Source: Deltaproteobacteria bacterium (GTDB taxonomy: Bacteria; Myxococcota; UBA796; SXON01). Taken from it: a DNA stretch of 13,396 nt. The DNA is taken from assembly GCA_947483545.1 (NCBI GenBank), contig CANKNP010000118.1:1-13396 (forward strand). Direction: 5' to 3'. A program made the position numbers and the translations under genes. Below, piece after piece: positions 6,089-12,285 of the stretch (positions are counted from its first letter, which is position 1; each line of letters starts with the position of its first letter). A model generated the notes under the pieces. It was not told where the DNA came from. It made no database searches and saw only the letters and a program-made list of their open reading frames with translations.

Positions 6089-7597
6089 TCAAGATCCGGA
6101 CGCGGCAGAGAGGAAGTCGCCCCAGGTGGTCTCGGAGGCCCACGACGCCTCAAACCAGGTCCGATCGAGGCGGCCTTGAACCGGGCTGTAGAGCGAGAGC
6201 CCATTCGCGTTCTTCACGGGGCCGCCCAGGTTGTAGTTCACGATCACCACATCATCCAAGGCGGCGCGCGCCACGATCGCCGCGGCGACGATGTCCGCGG
6301 TGGCGGGATCCGCACCCTCTGCGGCGGGATCCATCGCGGCCAGAAGGTCCATCATGTCGGCGAGGTCGTGGTCGGTGGAGGCGGGCCCATCGAAACCTTG
6401 CGCCTCCGAAGCGGCAAGATCGAGCATCGCAGCGGGATCTGCGGCGAGCAGCAGGGCATCGGCCACGGCGGTCAGCGCTGCGGCGAGGGGGTCCATCTTC
6501 GAGAGATCGATGGCGCTCATCGTGCTGTCGGGGATCTCATGAAAGTGCAGCGCGATGGAGCTCGCGACGCCGGCGGGGTCCAGATCGGGGTCCTCGACGA
6601 GGTCCGAAAATCCCTCGTAGTCGTAGCCATCGAAGTTCTCGTAGTCCTGCGAGGCGACGTAGACCCCGACATCGTTCCGCACCTGCTGGGCGATCTCCCA
6701 GTTGGCCATATTGCAGGCGTCCATCCCCAGCAGATCGAGCGGCGCGCCGATCTCGGCCGTCACGACGTCCAAGATCTCCAGCAGCTCACCCTGTGCTGGC
6801 GAGATGTCGGAGCCGCTGCCCTCGTCCCAGGAGATGCCCTTGGTGCCGGACCCTTCCGGCGCGACGGACCAGCCCCAGCCGTGATCCCAAAGGATGAGCG
6901 CGTAGTGATCCGCGGGGAACATCTGGATTCCCCACTGCGCGAACGCGGCGATGACCGCCGGATCGCCCGAGTCCACGTCGCCGAGGTCTTCGAGCACGGG
7001 CGAGGAGACGACGCGGTCGTCGCCGTCCGGCTCGGCCCGGTAGCGCCTCGCGCCGGTCCAATTGCCGTCGAGCCGGGAGTAGTCGGTGCTCCGGTCGATC
7101 TGCACGATGAAGTTGACCTCCGTCGAGGCGCCGAGGGCCTCCAGCTCATTCATGTCGCCAAGGGCCCACTCCTCCAGGTCGTTGTCCCCGTTCATGAAGA
7201 CCATCACCGTCCATTTGGCGTGGCCGGTGGTGGCGTCCACGTCGAACGTGACGCTTGCAACGCCGGACAGCCCCGTGGTGTCGGTCACGGCGAGGGTGCA
7301 GGTCTGGGTTCCGGCGGCGAAGCTCAGGGAGACGGTCGAGCCCGCGGCGGTCTGGCCGTCTTCACAGGCCCAGGCGTAGGTGGTCAGCGCGTCCCCATCG
7401 GGGTCGTAGGAGCCCGAGCCGTCCAACGAGAGCGGCACGCCGTCGATGGCGGGGCCCGGCGTGGCGATGATCGCGACGGGGTCGGAGCCCTGGGCCGCGG
7501 TGTCATCGGAGGCGGTGTCGTCGCCCGTCGGGGGCGGGTTGTGTTCAATGAGCACGTTCGGTTCACCACGGCAGGCGAGGAGCGAAAAGAGCAGCAT
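6089..7597 (-). CDS. Clostripain-family (peptidase C11) lipoprotein with a PKD-like domain
   Basis: The protein has 502 residues and starts at ATG 7597 with GAGG seven bases upstream. MLLFSLLAC is a short lipoprotein signal with Cys9 as the lipid site. A D/T-rich linker (about 24-38) precedes a PKD/Ig-like domain at 40-122 (SGSYDPDGDALTTYAW). The peptidase domain begins near TVMVFMNGDNDLE (130-142). The catalytic dyad of family C11 fits LWDHGWGW (His239) and LLGMDACNMANWEIA (Cys295). GGPVKNANGLSLYSP (458-472) matches a conserved clostripain segment near the C-terminus. Such enzymes are secreted Cys peptidases, usually preferring basic residues at P1 and often Ca-dependent. Lipid anchoring suggests a cell-surface or periplasmic enzyme. 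It is upstream of the ligase and acyltransferase genes on the same strand (44 nt gap), and whether they share a transcript is uncertain. Confidence 0.88.
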   Translation of the reverse strand: MLLFSLLACRGEPNVLIEHNPPPTGDDTASDDTAAQGSDPVAIIATPGPAIDGVPLSLDGSGSYDPDGDALTTYAWACEDGQTAAGSTVSLSFAAGTQTCTLAVTDTTGLSGVASVTFDVDATTGHAKWTVMVFMNGDNDLEEWALGDMNELEALGASTEVNFIVQIDRSTDYSRLDGNWTGARRYRAEPDGDDRVVSSPVLEDLGDVDSGDPAVIAAFAQWGIQMFPADHYALILWDHGWGWSVAPEGSGTKGISWDEGSGSDISPAQGELLEILDVVTAEIGAPLDLLGMDACNMANWEIAQQVRNDVGVYVASQDYENFDGYDYEGFSDLVEDPDLDPAGVASSIALHFHEIPDSTMSAIDLSKMDPLAAALTAVADALLLAADPAAMLDLAASEAQGFDGPASTDHDLADMMDLLAAMDPAAEGADPATADIVAAAIVARAALDDVVIVNYNLGGPVKNANGLSLYSPVQGRLDRTWFEASWASETTWGDFLSAASGS

Positions 7598-7842
7598 GGG
7601 GACCTCGAGGGCGCCCAGTGTAGCCGCGGGGATGTGAAGCGGGGGTCAGTTATGGGTCGAAGATGACAGCGCGGGCACGGCCCGCAACCCAACCCGGAGC
7701 GCCGAGGGCCCGCGCTGCTCCATGCTGGGCGGGGGGAGGACACGTCCTCCCCCCGCGCCGGCCGCGACACGCGGAGATCGGTTGCCTCCTCGGCCCGCCC
7801 GTTCCCCCGCACCTTGATACCCAAGCCACTTTGGAGCCCCCT
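7598..7842. promoter_or_regulatory. Divergent intergenic region with strong inverted repeats
   Basis: The 245 bp lie between the start codons of the leftward clostripain gene and the rightward lipoprotein gene, so both promoters should be here. No convincing -35/-10 pair was recognised. Structure seen: GCGGGC-ACG-GCCCGC (7671-7685), a second arm GCCCGCGC (7708-7715) that could pair instead with GCGCGGGC (7669-7676), and the long inverted repeat at 7729-7756. A frame is open through part of the region (from ATG 7663) ahead of the lipoprotein start, but it reads as Arg/Pro-rich noise and lacks a signal peptide. Confidence 0.5.
7729..7756. repeat. 13-bp perfect inverted repeat in the divergent intergenic region
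   Basis: GCGGGGGGAGGAC (7729-7741) and GTCCTCCCCCCGC (7744-7756) are exact reverse complements separated by two bases. In RNA this gives a 12-bp stem with a CACG loop. It lies upstream of both flanking genes, so it is not positioned as a terminator for either. It could be an operator or a 5' leader structure of the rightward gene. Confidence 0.6.
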
Positions 7843-8322
7843 ATGCGCTGGACCCTGCTCATTCTCTTGCCTGTCCTTGGTTGCAAGGACATCACCTCGA
7901 TGATCGTGGGCGGCACGGTCTCCGCTGGAAAGGAGGTGACCAAGGGCATCGTCGAGGGCGTAGAAGAAGGCCGCAAAAGCGGCGAGTCGATCGACGGCGC
8001 CATCGTGGTCACGACCGCGGCGGAGTTGGCTGCCCACGGCACCGTCACGGTGTTCGCAGTGCGCGGCGGGCCTGCGGGCTCGGAGGTGGTGCTTGCGTTT
8101 GAGAACACGGGCGACACCCCGCTGCGCGTGAGCGACGTCGAGGTGCTGGCCCTGGACGCCGATGCGTTCGTTCAACGCCCGACGGACGGAAACACGTCGC
8201 TCACGATCCCCTCGCACGCCAAGGATCAGCTGGTCATCAGCTTCGCCGTCCCACCAGAGAAGATCAAGACCGTGCGGGTGTGGGGCGCGGACTCCCCGGC
8301 GCCGGCGGTGACGGTGCCGTAG
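7843..8322 (+). CDS. Small lipoprotein of unknown function
   Basis: The 159-residue protein starts at ATG 7843, with GGAG about seven bases before it. MRWTLLILLPVLGC is a clear lipoprotein signal with Cys14 after VLG. Residues 20-50 form a glycine-spaced amphipathic segment (IVGGTVSAGKEVTKGIVEG) with a charged end (EEGRKSGES). Residues about 65-158 look like a beta-sandwich domain (EVVLAFENTGDTPLRVSDVEV; QLVISFAVPPEKIKTVRVWG). I do not recognise the family. It is transcribed away from the clostripain gene and toward the next lipoprotein gene, with 111 bp between the stop codons. Likely envelope-located; the function is not assignable. Confidence 0.8.
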   Translation: MRWTLLILLPVLGCKDITSMIVGGTVSAGKEVTKGIVEGVEEGRKSGESIDGAIVVTTAAELAAHGTVTVFAVRGGPAGSEVVLAFENTGDTPLRVSDVEVLALDADAFVQRPTDGNTSLTIPSHAKDQLVISFAVPPEKIKTVRVWGADSPAPAVTVP

Positions 8323-8433
8323 TCGGCGGACCCCGCGGCGCCGGACTTCAGCGGCGTTCTGCGGCCCGCTTCGGCGGCCAGGCGATGGGACCAAGCCGCC
8401 CAAAGAGCGCTGAGACCCTCGACAGACAGGACC

Positions 8434-8952
8434 CTACTTCTCTCCCGCCGACGTCGTGAACTCAATCGCCTCCGACGCGTTCCCCGCTGCGTCGGTCGCC
8501 GTGACGATGAGCGTGTACTCGCCGACCTCGACGTCCTCGATCCAGAACCAGAGTTGACCATCGGCGAGCAGCGCGCGGTCGTAGTCTTCGGTCTCGGTGG
8601 ACCCTTCTTCGATGGGCCGATTGTACAGCGTGCCGCCTACATCCGCGTCGAGGCGGCCGCCGGGCAGGTCGTCTTGGGCATCGACCGCGTCGAGGGTGAC
8701 CTCCATGAACGGCACGCCCTCTTCGTCGGTGCTGAAGCGCGTGATGTTCAGCGTGATCGTCGGGGCGTCGGGGCTGGTGCCGGTGTCCACGGGCTCGCCG
8801 GTGTCCTCGGGGCCGGTGTCCACCCGCTTGTCGCCGTAGATGTTGCGCGTGCAGGTGCCGTCGTCATTCTTCGTGAAGCCATCGTGACAGGGCGATCCGC
8901 AGCCGGTGAGGGCGAGGGCAGGCAGGGCGAGGAGGAAAAGCCAGCGGTTCAT
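8434..8952 (-). CDS. Ig-like domain lipoprotein with a DTG-rich linker
   Basis: The protein has 172 residues and starts at ATG 8952; the ribosome-binding site is weak. MNRWLFLLALPALALTGC is a textbook lipoprotein signal (Cys18, lipobox LTGC). It is followed by a small Cys pair motif CHDGFTKNDDGTC (22-34) and a low-complexity linker built on DTG (VDTGPEDTGEPVDTGTSPD), a style typical of surface lipoproteins in some Myxococcota. Residues about 64-166 form an Ig-like beta-sandwich (PTITLNITRF; GEYTLIVTATDAAGNASEAI). No catalytic motif is seen. Probably outer-membrane or surface exposed; the partner is unknown. The gene is convergent with the preceding small lipoprotein. Confidence 0.82.
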   Translation of the reverse strand: MNRWLFLLALPALALTGCGSPCHDGFTKNDDGTCTRNIYGDKRVDTGPEDTGEPVDTGTSPDAPTITLNITRFSTDEEGVPFMEVTLDAVDAQDDLPGGRLDADVGGTLYNRPIEEGSTETEDYDRALLADGQLWFWIEDVEVGEYTLIVTATDAAGNASEAIEFTTSAGEK

Positions 8953-9035
8953 CGGGTACTCGGTTGCGGCATCCTACTCTGCGGGGCCGGGGGCGGTCAA
9001 CGGGCGGTGCGGCGAGCGGGTGGATAGCTGTGGGG

Positions 9036-9455
9036 ATGACTGACGACGCTGAGTTTCCGGAGGCCACTCGCATCCGTGCTGCGGCGCATTGGGGCGTGAT
9101 CGACATCGTCATCGCTTTCGCCATCGAGGGCTTGGGGTCGCCGGTTCAGGCGCTGCTTTGGCTCGTCGCGGCCACGTTTTTCATGCCCGTGACCTGGATT
9201 TGGAACCGCTTCAAGCGCAAGCATCTGGACAAGAATCAGCTGTTCGTCCACTTCCACAGCGACCAGATGGGCATCGTCTGCAACCTGCTTTGGCTCGGGA
9301 CGATCGGTACGTGCGGCTGTGGCTTTCCGTTTCTGCTGATCCCCGCGTTCTTGGTGATGCGCGCAGGGAGGCAGGCGGCGCTGCGGGGCGAGTGGTGGAG
9401 CGTTCCGCTGTTCGGCTGGATCGTGGGGAAGCCGGGCCCTCCTCACTCGGCCTGA
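9036..9455 (+). CDS. Small integral membrane protein (Tic20/DUF4870-like layout)
   Basis: The 139-residue frame begins at ATG 9036 (MTDDAEFPEATRIRAAAHWG). An in-frame ATG at 8964 would add an Arg/Gly-rich extension that does not look coding. Membrane segments are likely near residues 20-32, 37-55 and 77-109; the last contains GTCGCGFPFLLIPAFLV. A basic loop NRFKRKHLDKNQ (57-68) lies between. The topology and the final GEWWSVPLFGWIVGK tail resemble the small DUF4870/Tic20-like membrane proteins, but that match is tentative. The 3' end overlaps the convergent cupin gene by 13 nt. Confidence 0.65.
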   Translation: MTDDAEFPEATRIRAAAHWGVIDIVIAFAIEGLGSPVQALLWLVAATFFMPVTWIWNRFKRKHLDKNQLFVHFHSDQMGIVCNLLWLGTIGTCGCGFPFLLIPAFLVMRAGRQAALRGEWWSVPLFGWIVGKPGPPHSA

Positions 9456-9805
9456 AACCCAAACGCCCGATCGTGCACATACACGAGCTTGCAAGCCTCC
9501 AGATAGGCTGCGTCGTGGATGCGCCCGGCGGTGACGTAGCCCGTCTGGCCGGCTTCAAGCGTCACCGGCTCGCCGTCCGGGACGAGGCCTTCTGTGCCGC
9601 GGGTGTAGAATTGGATGCGCATCCGGCCTTCGATGACAACGGTCATGTCGTCGCCAGGGTGCGAGTGGGGCGGCTCAGCGGTGCCGGCCTCCCAACGCTC
9701 CAGCATGACCTCGACGCCATCGGGGTTCCCGGGGAAGGTCGTGCGAAGGGTGAAGCCCTCGGGGGTGCCGGGGCAGGGGACGTGGTGGTTCCAGATCGTG
9801 GTCAT
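9443..9805 (-). CDS. Small single-domain cupin protein
   Basis: The 120-residue protein starts at ATG 9805. The open frame continues upstream but is antisense to the PfkB gene and has no support. Cupin motif 1 reads PPHSHPGDDMTVVIEGRMRI, with His47 and His49 as metal ligands and an Asp (52 or 53) in the usual Glu position. Motif 2 is TAGRIHDAAY with His97. The fold is a double-stranded beta-helix that often binds a divalent metal and acts as a small oxidase, isomerase or sensor; the reaction cannot be predicted. No strong ribosome-binding site is seen. It is divergent from the adenosine-kinase-like operon (60-bp gap), so both may share regulation. Confidence 0.85.
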   Translation of the reverse strand: MTTIWNHHVPCPGTPEGFTLRTTFPGNPDGVEVMLERWEAGTAEPPHSHPGDDMTVVIEGRMRIQFYTRGTEGLVPDGEPVTLEAGQTGYVTAGRIHDAAYLEACKLVYVHDRAFGFQAE

Positions 9806-9865
9806 CGGCGCCGCGTATCGCGCCCGGTCGGGTTTCAGATTAGCCCCCGGCCCCGAGGTGTCCCC
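9806..9865. promoter_or_regulatory. 60-bp divergent promoter region between the cupin and PfkB-kinase genes
   Basis: Both flanking genes start here, so promoters in both directions must be in or near this stretch. A palindrome CGGCGCCG (9806-9813) directly precedes the cupin start. The rightward gene has GAGG at about 9855-9858, eight or so bases before its ATG. The only AT-richer patch is GTTTCAGATTAG near 9832-9843. No clear consensus promoter was found. Confidence 0.45.
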
Positions 9866-10864
9866 ATGCCTATTCAAGCCGCCGGTCTCGGCAACGCCAT
9901 CATGGACGCGCTGGTCCGTGTCGAGGACGATGCGCTGCTCGCTGAGCTCGGGCTCACCCGGGGGCAGATGCACCCGGTCGACCACGACCGCTGGGAGGCG
10001 GTCCACGCGCGCGTCGCCGACTTCGGTGTCGAGGTCCACTCCGGCGGGAGCTGCGCCAACACCATGCAGACGATGGGCCTGCTCGGGGCCGATGTGCTGT
10101 ACTGCGGACAGATCGGCGATGACGCCCAGGGGCAGGCCTACGCCCGCGCGATGACCGCCAACGTGGGAAAGCACCACCTCGTGATCCACCCCTCCCACAA
10201 GACGGGCAAGTGCCTGTCGCTCATCAGCGCGCGGGACGGCGAGCGGACGATGCTCACGGACCTTGGCGCGGCGGTTCACCTGCCCGCGATCGGCGCTTTC
10301 GCAGACCACATCCGCGATGCGCGGGTCCTGCATCTCACGGGCTACTTGTTCCTGGGCGGCCCCGTCCGGGAGGCCGCTTTTGAGGCCATCCAGGTCGCAG
10401 CCGCGGCGGGCGTGCCCATCTCCCTGGACGTCGCGGATCCCTTTGTGGCCCGGATGATTCGCGAGGATCTGCTCGCCTTGTTCCGCGATCACGTGGACAT
10501 CGCCTTCCTGAACCGCGAGGAGGCCGAGCTGGTGACAGGCAAGCCCCCGGAAGAGGCGCTGCACGAGCTCGCGGACCTCGTGGACACCGTGGTCGTGAAG
10601 CTGGGGAGCCAGGGTTCGCTCGTTCGGCGGGGCGGCGTCACCAGCCGCATCCAGGTCTACCCGACGGCGGTGGCGGACACGACCGGCGCGGGCGACAGCT
10701 ACGCAGGCGCTTTCCTCTACGCGTGGCTGCAGGGCTGGACCCCCGCCCAATGTGGGGAGCTGGGCTCGCGGGTCGCGGCGCTCACGGTCGGCCAGATCGG
10801 CGCCGTGGTCCGAGATCAGGCGGGCCTGATGGCTGCGCGGCAGATCGTCGGGGGTGCAGCATGA
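9866..10864 (+). CDS. Adenosine-kinase-like PfkB-family carbohydrate/nucleoside kinase
   Basis: The 332-residue protein starts at ATG 9866 behind a GAGG ribosome-binding site. It shows both PfkB signatures: GGSCANTMQTMGLLGA (60-75) near the substrate site, and DTTGAGDSYAGAFLYAWLQG (271-290) with catalytic base Asp277 and the GAGD anion hole. Start and middle (GLGNAIMDALVRVEDD, DGERTMLTDLGA, LTGYLF, FLNREEAELVTG) follow the layout of bacterial adenosine-kinase-type members rather than ribokinase proper. It should phosphorylate a nucleoside or sugar 5'-OH with ATP in the cytoplasm; adenosine is the best guess. Its stop overlaps the SIR2-like start as ATGA, so it heads a four-gene unit. Confidence 0.88.
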   Translation: MPIQAAGLGNAIMDALVRVEDDALLAELGLTRGQMHPVDHDRWEAVHARVADFGVEVHSGGSCANTMQTMGLLGADVLYCGQIGDDAQGQAYARAMTANVGKHHLVIHPSHKTGKCLSLISARDGERTMLTDLGAAVHLPAIGAFADHIRDARVLHLTGYLFLGGPVREAAFEAIQVAAAAGVPISLDVADPFVARMIREDLLALFRDHVDIAFLNREEAELVTGKPPEEALHELADLVDTVVVKLGSQGSLVRRGGVTSRIQVYPTAVADTTGAGDSYAGAFLYAWLQGWTPAQCGELGSRVAALTVGQIGAVVRDQAGLMAARQIVGGAA

Positions 10865-11649
10865 GCCTGCCTGTCGAGGTGATCGAGGCCGTGCAGAACG
10901 GGAAGTGCATCCTTTTCGTCGGGTCGCGATTCTCCATGGAGTCGGCGGAGCTGGCGGATCTCGCGTACCCGGAGGCGAAGGACCTCGCCAAAGAGCTGGG
11001 CTGGAAGAAGCCCAAGTTGGCGATAGGGCAGAAGGCCAAGCCGGTCACCGCGTCCGTGGAAGAGGGCTGCGCCGGCTACGAAGCCGCGAATGGTCGCCCC
11101 GCGCTGATACGCAAGCTGCAGGCGTTGACCGACCCGAAGTGCGCGCCTTCGGAGGCCTACAAGACCGTCGTGAAGCGGTTCCCGATGATCTTCACCACCT
11201 GCGCGGACGAGCTGATCGAAGTGGCCGGCCGCGAGGCGGGAATGCCGCTGGATGTGCTGGATCGCGGCCAGAAGATCCCCGATCCCGATCCTGCGCGCCG
11301 CACGTTGGTCCGGCTCCGCGGGAGCTATGCGCGCCCCGAATCCCTGGTTCTGACCCCCGCCGATCACCAGGCCAAGCAGCTGAGCCCCGATGCGCGCAAG
11401 CAGCTCCGCACGTTGATCCGGAACAACGTCGTATTCTTCGTCGGCTACCGGTGCGACGAGGAGGAGTTCGAGCGGCTCTTCGGCGAGCTCTCGGACGCGT
11501 ACGGCGGCGAACTACCCCGGTGTCACCTGGCATGTTCACAAGGTCCCATCGACGACTACCTGTGGCAGAAGTGGGTGTGGCGCGGGCTCTTGTTGTTCCT
11601 GTCGGACCCGGTCGAGTCGATGCGGGAGCTGGAAGCTCGGCTCGGCTAG
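10861..11649 (+). CDS. SIR2-like domain protein with altered catalytic motifs (possible pseudo-enzyme)
   Basis: The 262-residue protein starts at ATG 10861, overlapping the kinase stop by 4 nt. It follows the block order of SIR2-like proteins. VIEAVQNGKCILFVGSRFSM (7-26) sits where the NAD-binding GAGxS loop should be, but reads GSRFS. FTTCADELIEVA (111-122) sits at the usual TTNYD(D/E)L block, with Cys for Asn. VRLRGSYARPESLVLT (150-165) is at the LHGS..PESIVLT block, with Arg153 where the catalytic His lies. VVFFVGYRCDEEEF (190-203) is at the FIGYSxxDxxF block. The fold is therefore probably SIR2-like, but the deacylase/NADase His is absent. It may bind NAD, ADP-ribose or another nucleotide without turnover, or act as a partner of the coupled kinase. 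No other effector domain is fused. Confidence 0.75.
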   Translation: MSLPVEVIEAVQNGKCILFVGSRFSMESAELADLAYPEAKDLAKELGWKKPKLAIGQKAKPVTASVEEGCAGYEAANGRPALIRKLQALTDPKCAPSEAYKTVVKRFPMIFTTCADELIEVAGREAGMPLDVLDRGQKIPDPDPARRTLVRLRGSYARPESLVLTPADHQAKQLSPDARKQLRTLIRNNVVFFVGYRCDEEEFERLFGELSDAYGGELPRCHLACSQGPIDDYLWQKWVWRGLLLFLSDPVESMRELEARLG

Positions 11650-11652
11650 CCC

Positions 11653-12285
11653 ATGCCATTCACGTTCACGGGCACCAAGATCGTTGCCATCGGCTCCAAC
11701 TACCGGGATCACGCCTTGGAGATGGGCAAGCCGCTGCCCGTGGTCCCGAAGATCTTCCTCAAGCCGCCTTCTGCGGTGATCTACGACGGCGAGGCCATCG
11801 TGATCCCGCCGCGCACCACCCGCGTCGATCACGAAGCTGAGCTTGCTGTGGTGATCGGCGAGCGCGCCAGCCGGGTCCCGAAGGCGCGCGCCTTCGACGT
11901 GATCGCTGGCTACACCGTCTGCAACGACGTGACCGCCCGTGATTTTCAGCGGGAGGACGGGGTGTTCACCCGCGCGAAGGGCTTCGACTCGTTCTGCCCG
12001 CTCGGCCCCGTGCTGGTCACCGGGATCGATCCCTCGAACCTGGCCATCCGCTGTGTCGTCAACGGGGTGGTTCGTCAACAGAGCCGGACGGACCAGCTCG
12101 TGTTCGACATCCCCACGTTGATCGCGTTCATCTCCGACATCATGACGCTTGAGCCCGGCGATGTGATCTCGACCGGTACGCCCGCTGGGGTCGGCCCTCT
12201 CTTGCCCGGCGACACCGTCACGGTCGAGATCGACGGCATCGGCGCGCTCACCAACCCCGTGATCGCTCGGGACGACCGCGGCTGA
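11653..12285 (+). CDS. Fumarylacetoacetate hydrolase (FAH) family protein, acylpyruvase-like
   Basis: The 210-residue protein starts at ATG 11653, three bases after the SIR2-like stop. It is a single FAH C-terminal-type domain, the short form like FAHD1/YcgM acylpyruvate hydrolases and oxaloacetate decarboxylases. Family features are IGSNYRDHALEMG (13-25), IFLKPPSAVI (34-43), VDHEAELAVVIG (58-69) with Glu61 and Glu63 as metal ligands, NDVTARDFQ (91-99) with Asp92, RAKGFDSFCPLGP (107-119) with Lys109, and STGTPAGVGPLLPGD (173-187). It should cleave a C-C bond in a 2-oxo or 1,3-diketo acid using Mg2+ or Mn2+. The substrate is not evident, and no aromatic degradation genes are nearby. Its stop overlaps the next start by 1 nt (TGATG). 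Confidence 0.9.
   Translation: MPFTFTGTKIVAIGSNYRDHALEMGKPLPVVPKIFLKPPSAVIYDGEAIVIPPRTTRVDHEAELAVVIGERASRVPKARAFDVIAGYTVCNDVTARDFQREDGVFTRAKGFDSFCPLGPVLVTGIDPSNLAIRCVVNGVVRQQSRTDQLVFDIPTLIAFISDIMTLEPGDVISTGTPAGVGPLLPGDTVTVEIDGIGALTNPVIARDDRG

Noticed and set aside
6176..7666. A 496-codon open frame on the plus strand opposite the clostripain gene
   Set aside because: It is the antisense shadow of a clear C11 peptidase. It is rich in Gly, Arg, His and Val with no motif, as expected from GC-rich codon bias on the opposite strand.
7663..7842. A 60-residue N-terminal extension of the small lipoprotein
   Set aside because: It would bury the clear lipoprotein signal beginning at 7843 and consists of Arg/Pro/Ala-rich sequence that includes the inverted repeat.
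9089..9865. N-terminal extension of the PfkB kinase frame back to 9089
   Set aside because: The extension runs through the small membrane protein and antisense to the cupin, has no motif, and the ATG at 9866 has a good ribosome-binding site and begins exactly where the family begins.
9806..10750. Upstream extension of the cupin frame on the minus strand
   Set aside because: It lies antisense to the kinase gene. The 120-residue protein from ATG 9805 is a complete single-domain cupin.
10861..11649. Calling the SIR2-like protein an active deacetylase or a known anti-phage NADase
   Set aside because: The catalytic His and the NAD-loop residues differ, no second effector domain is fused, and no defence genes lie nearby.
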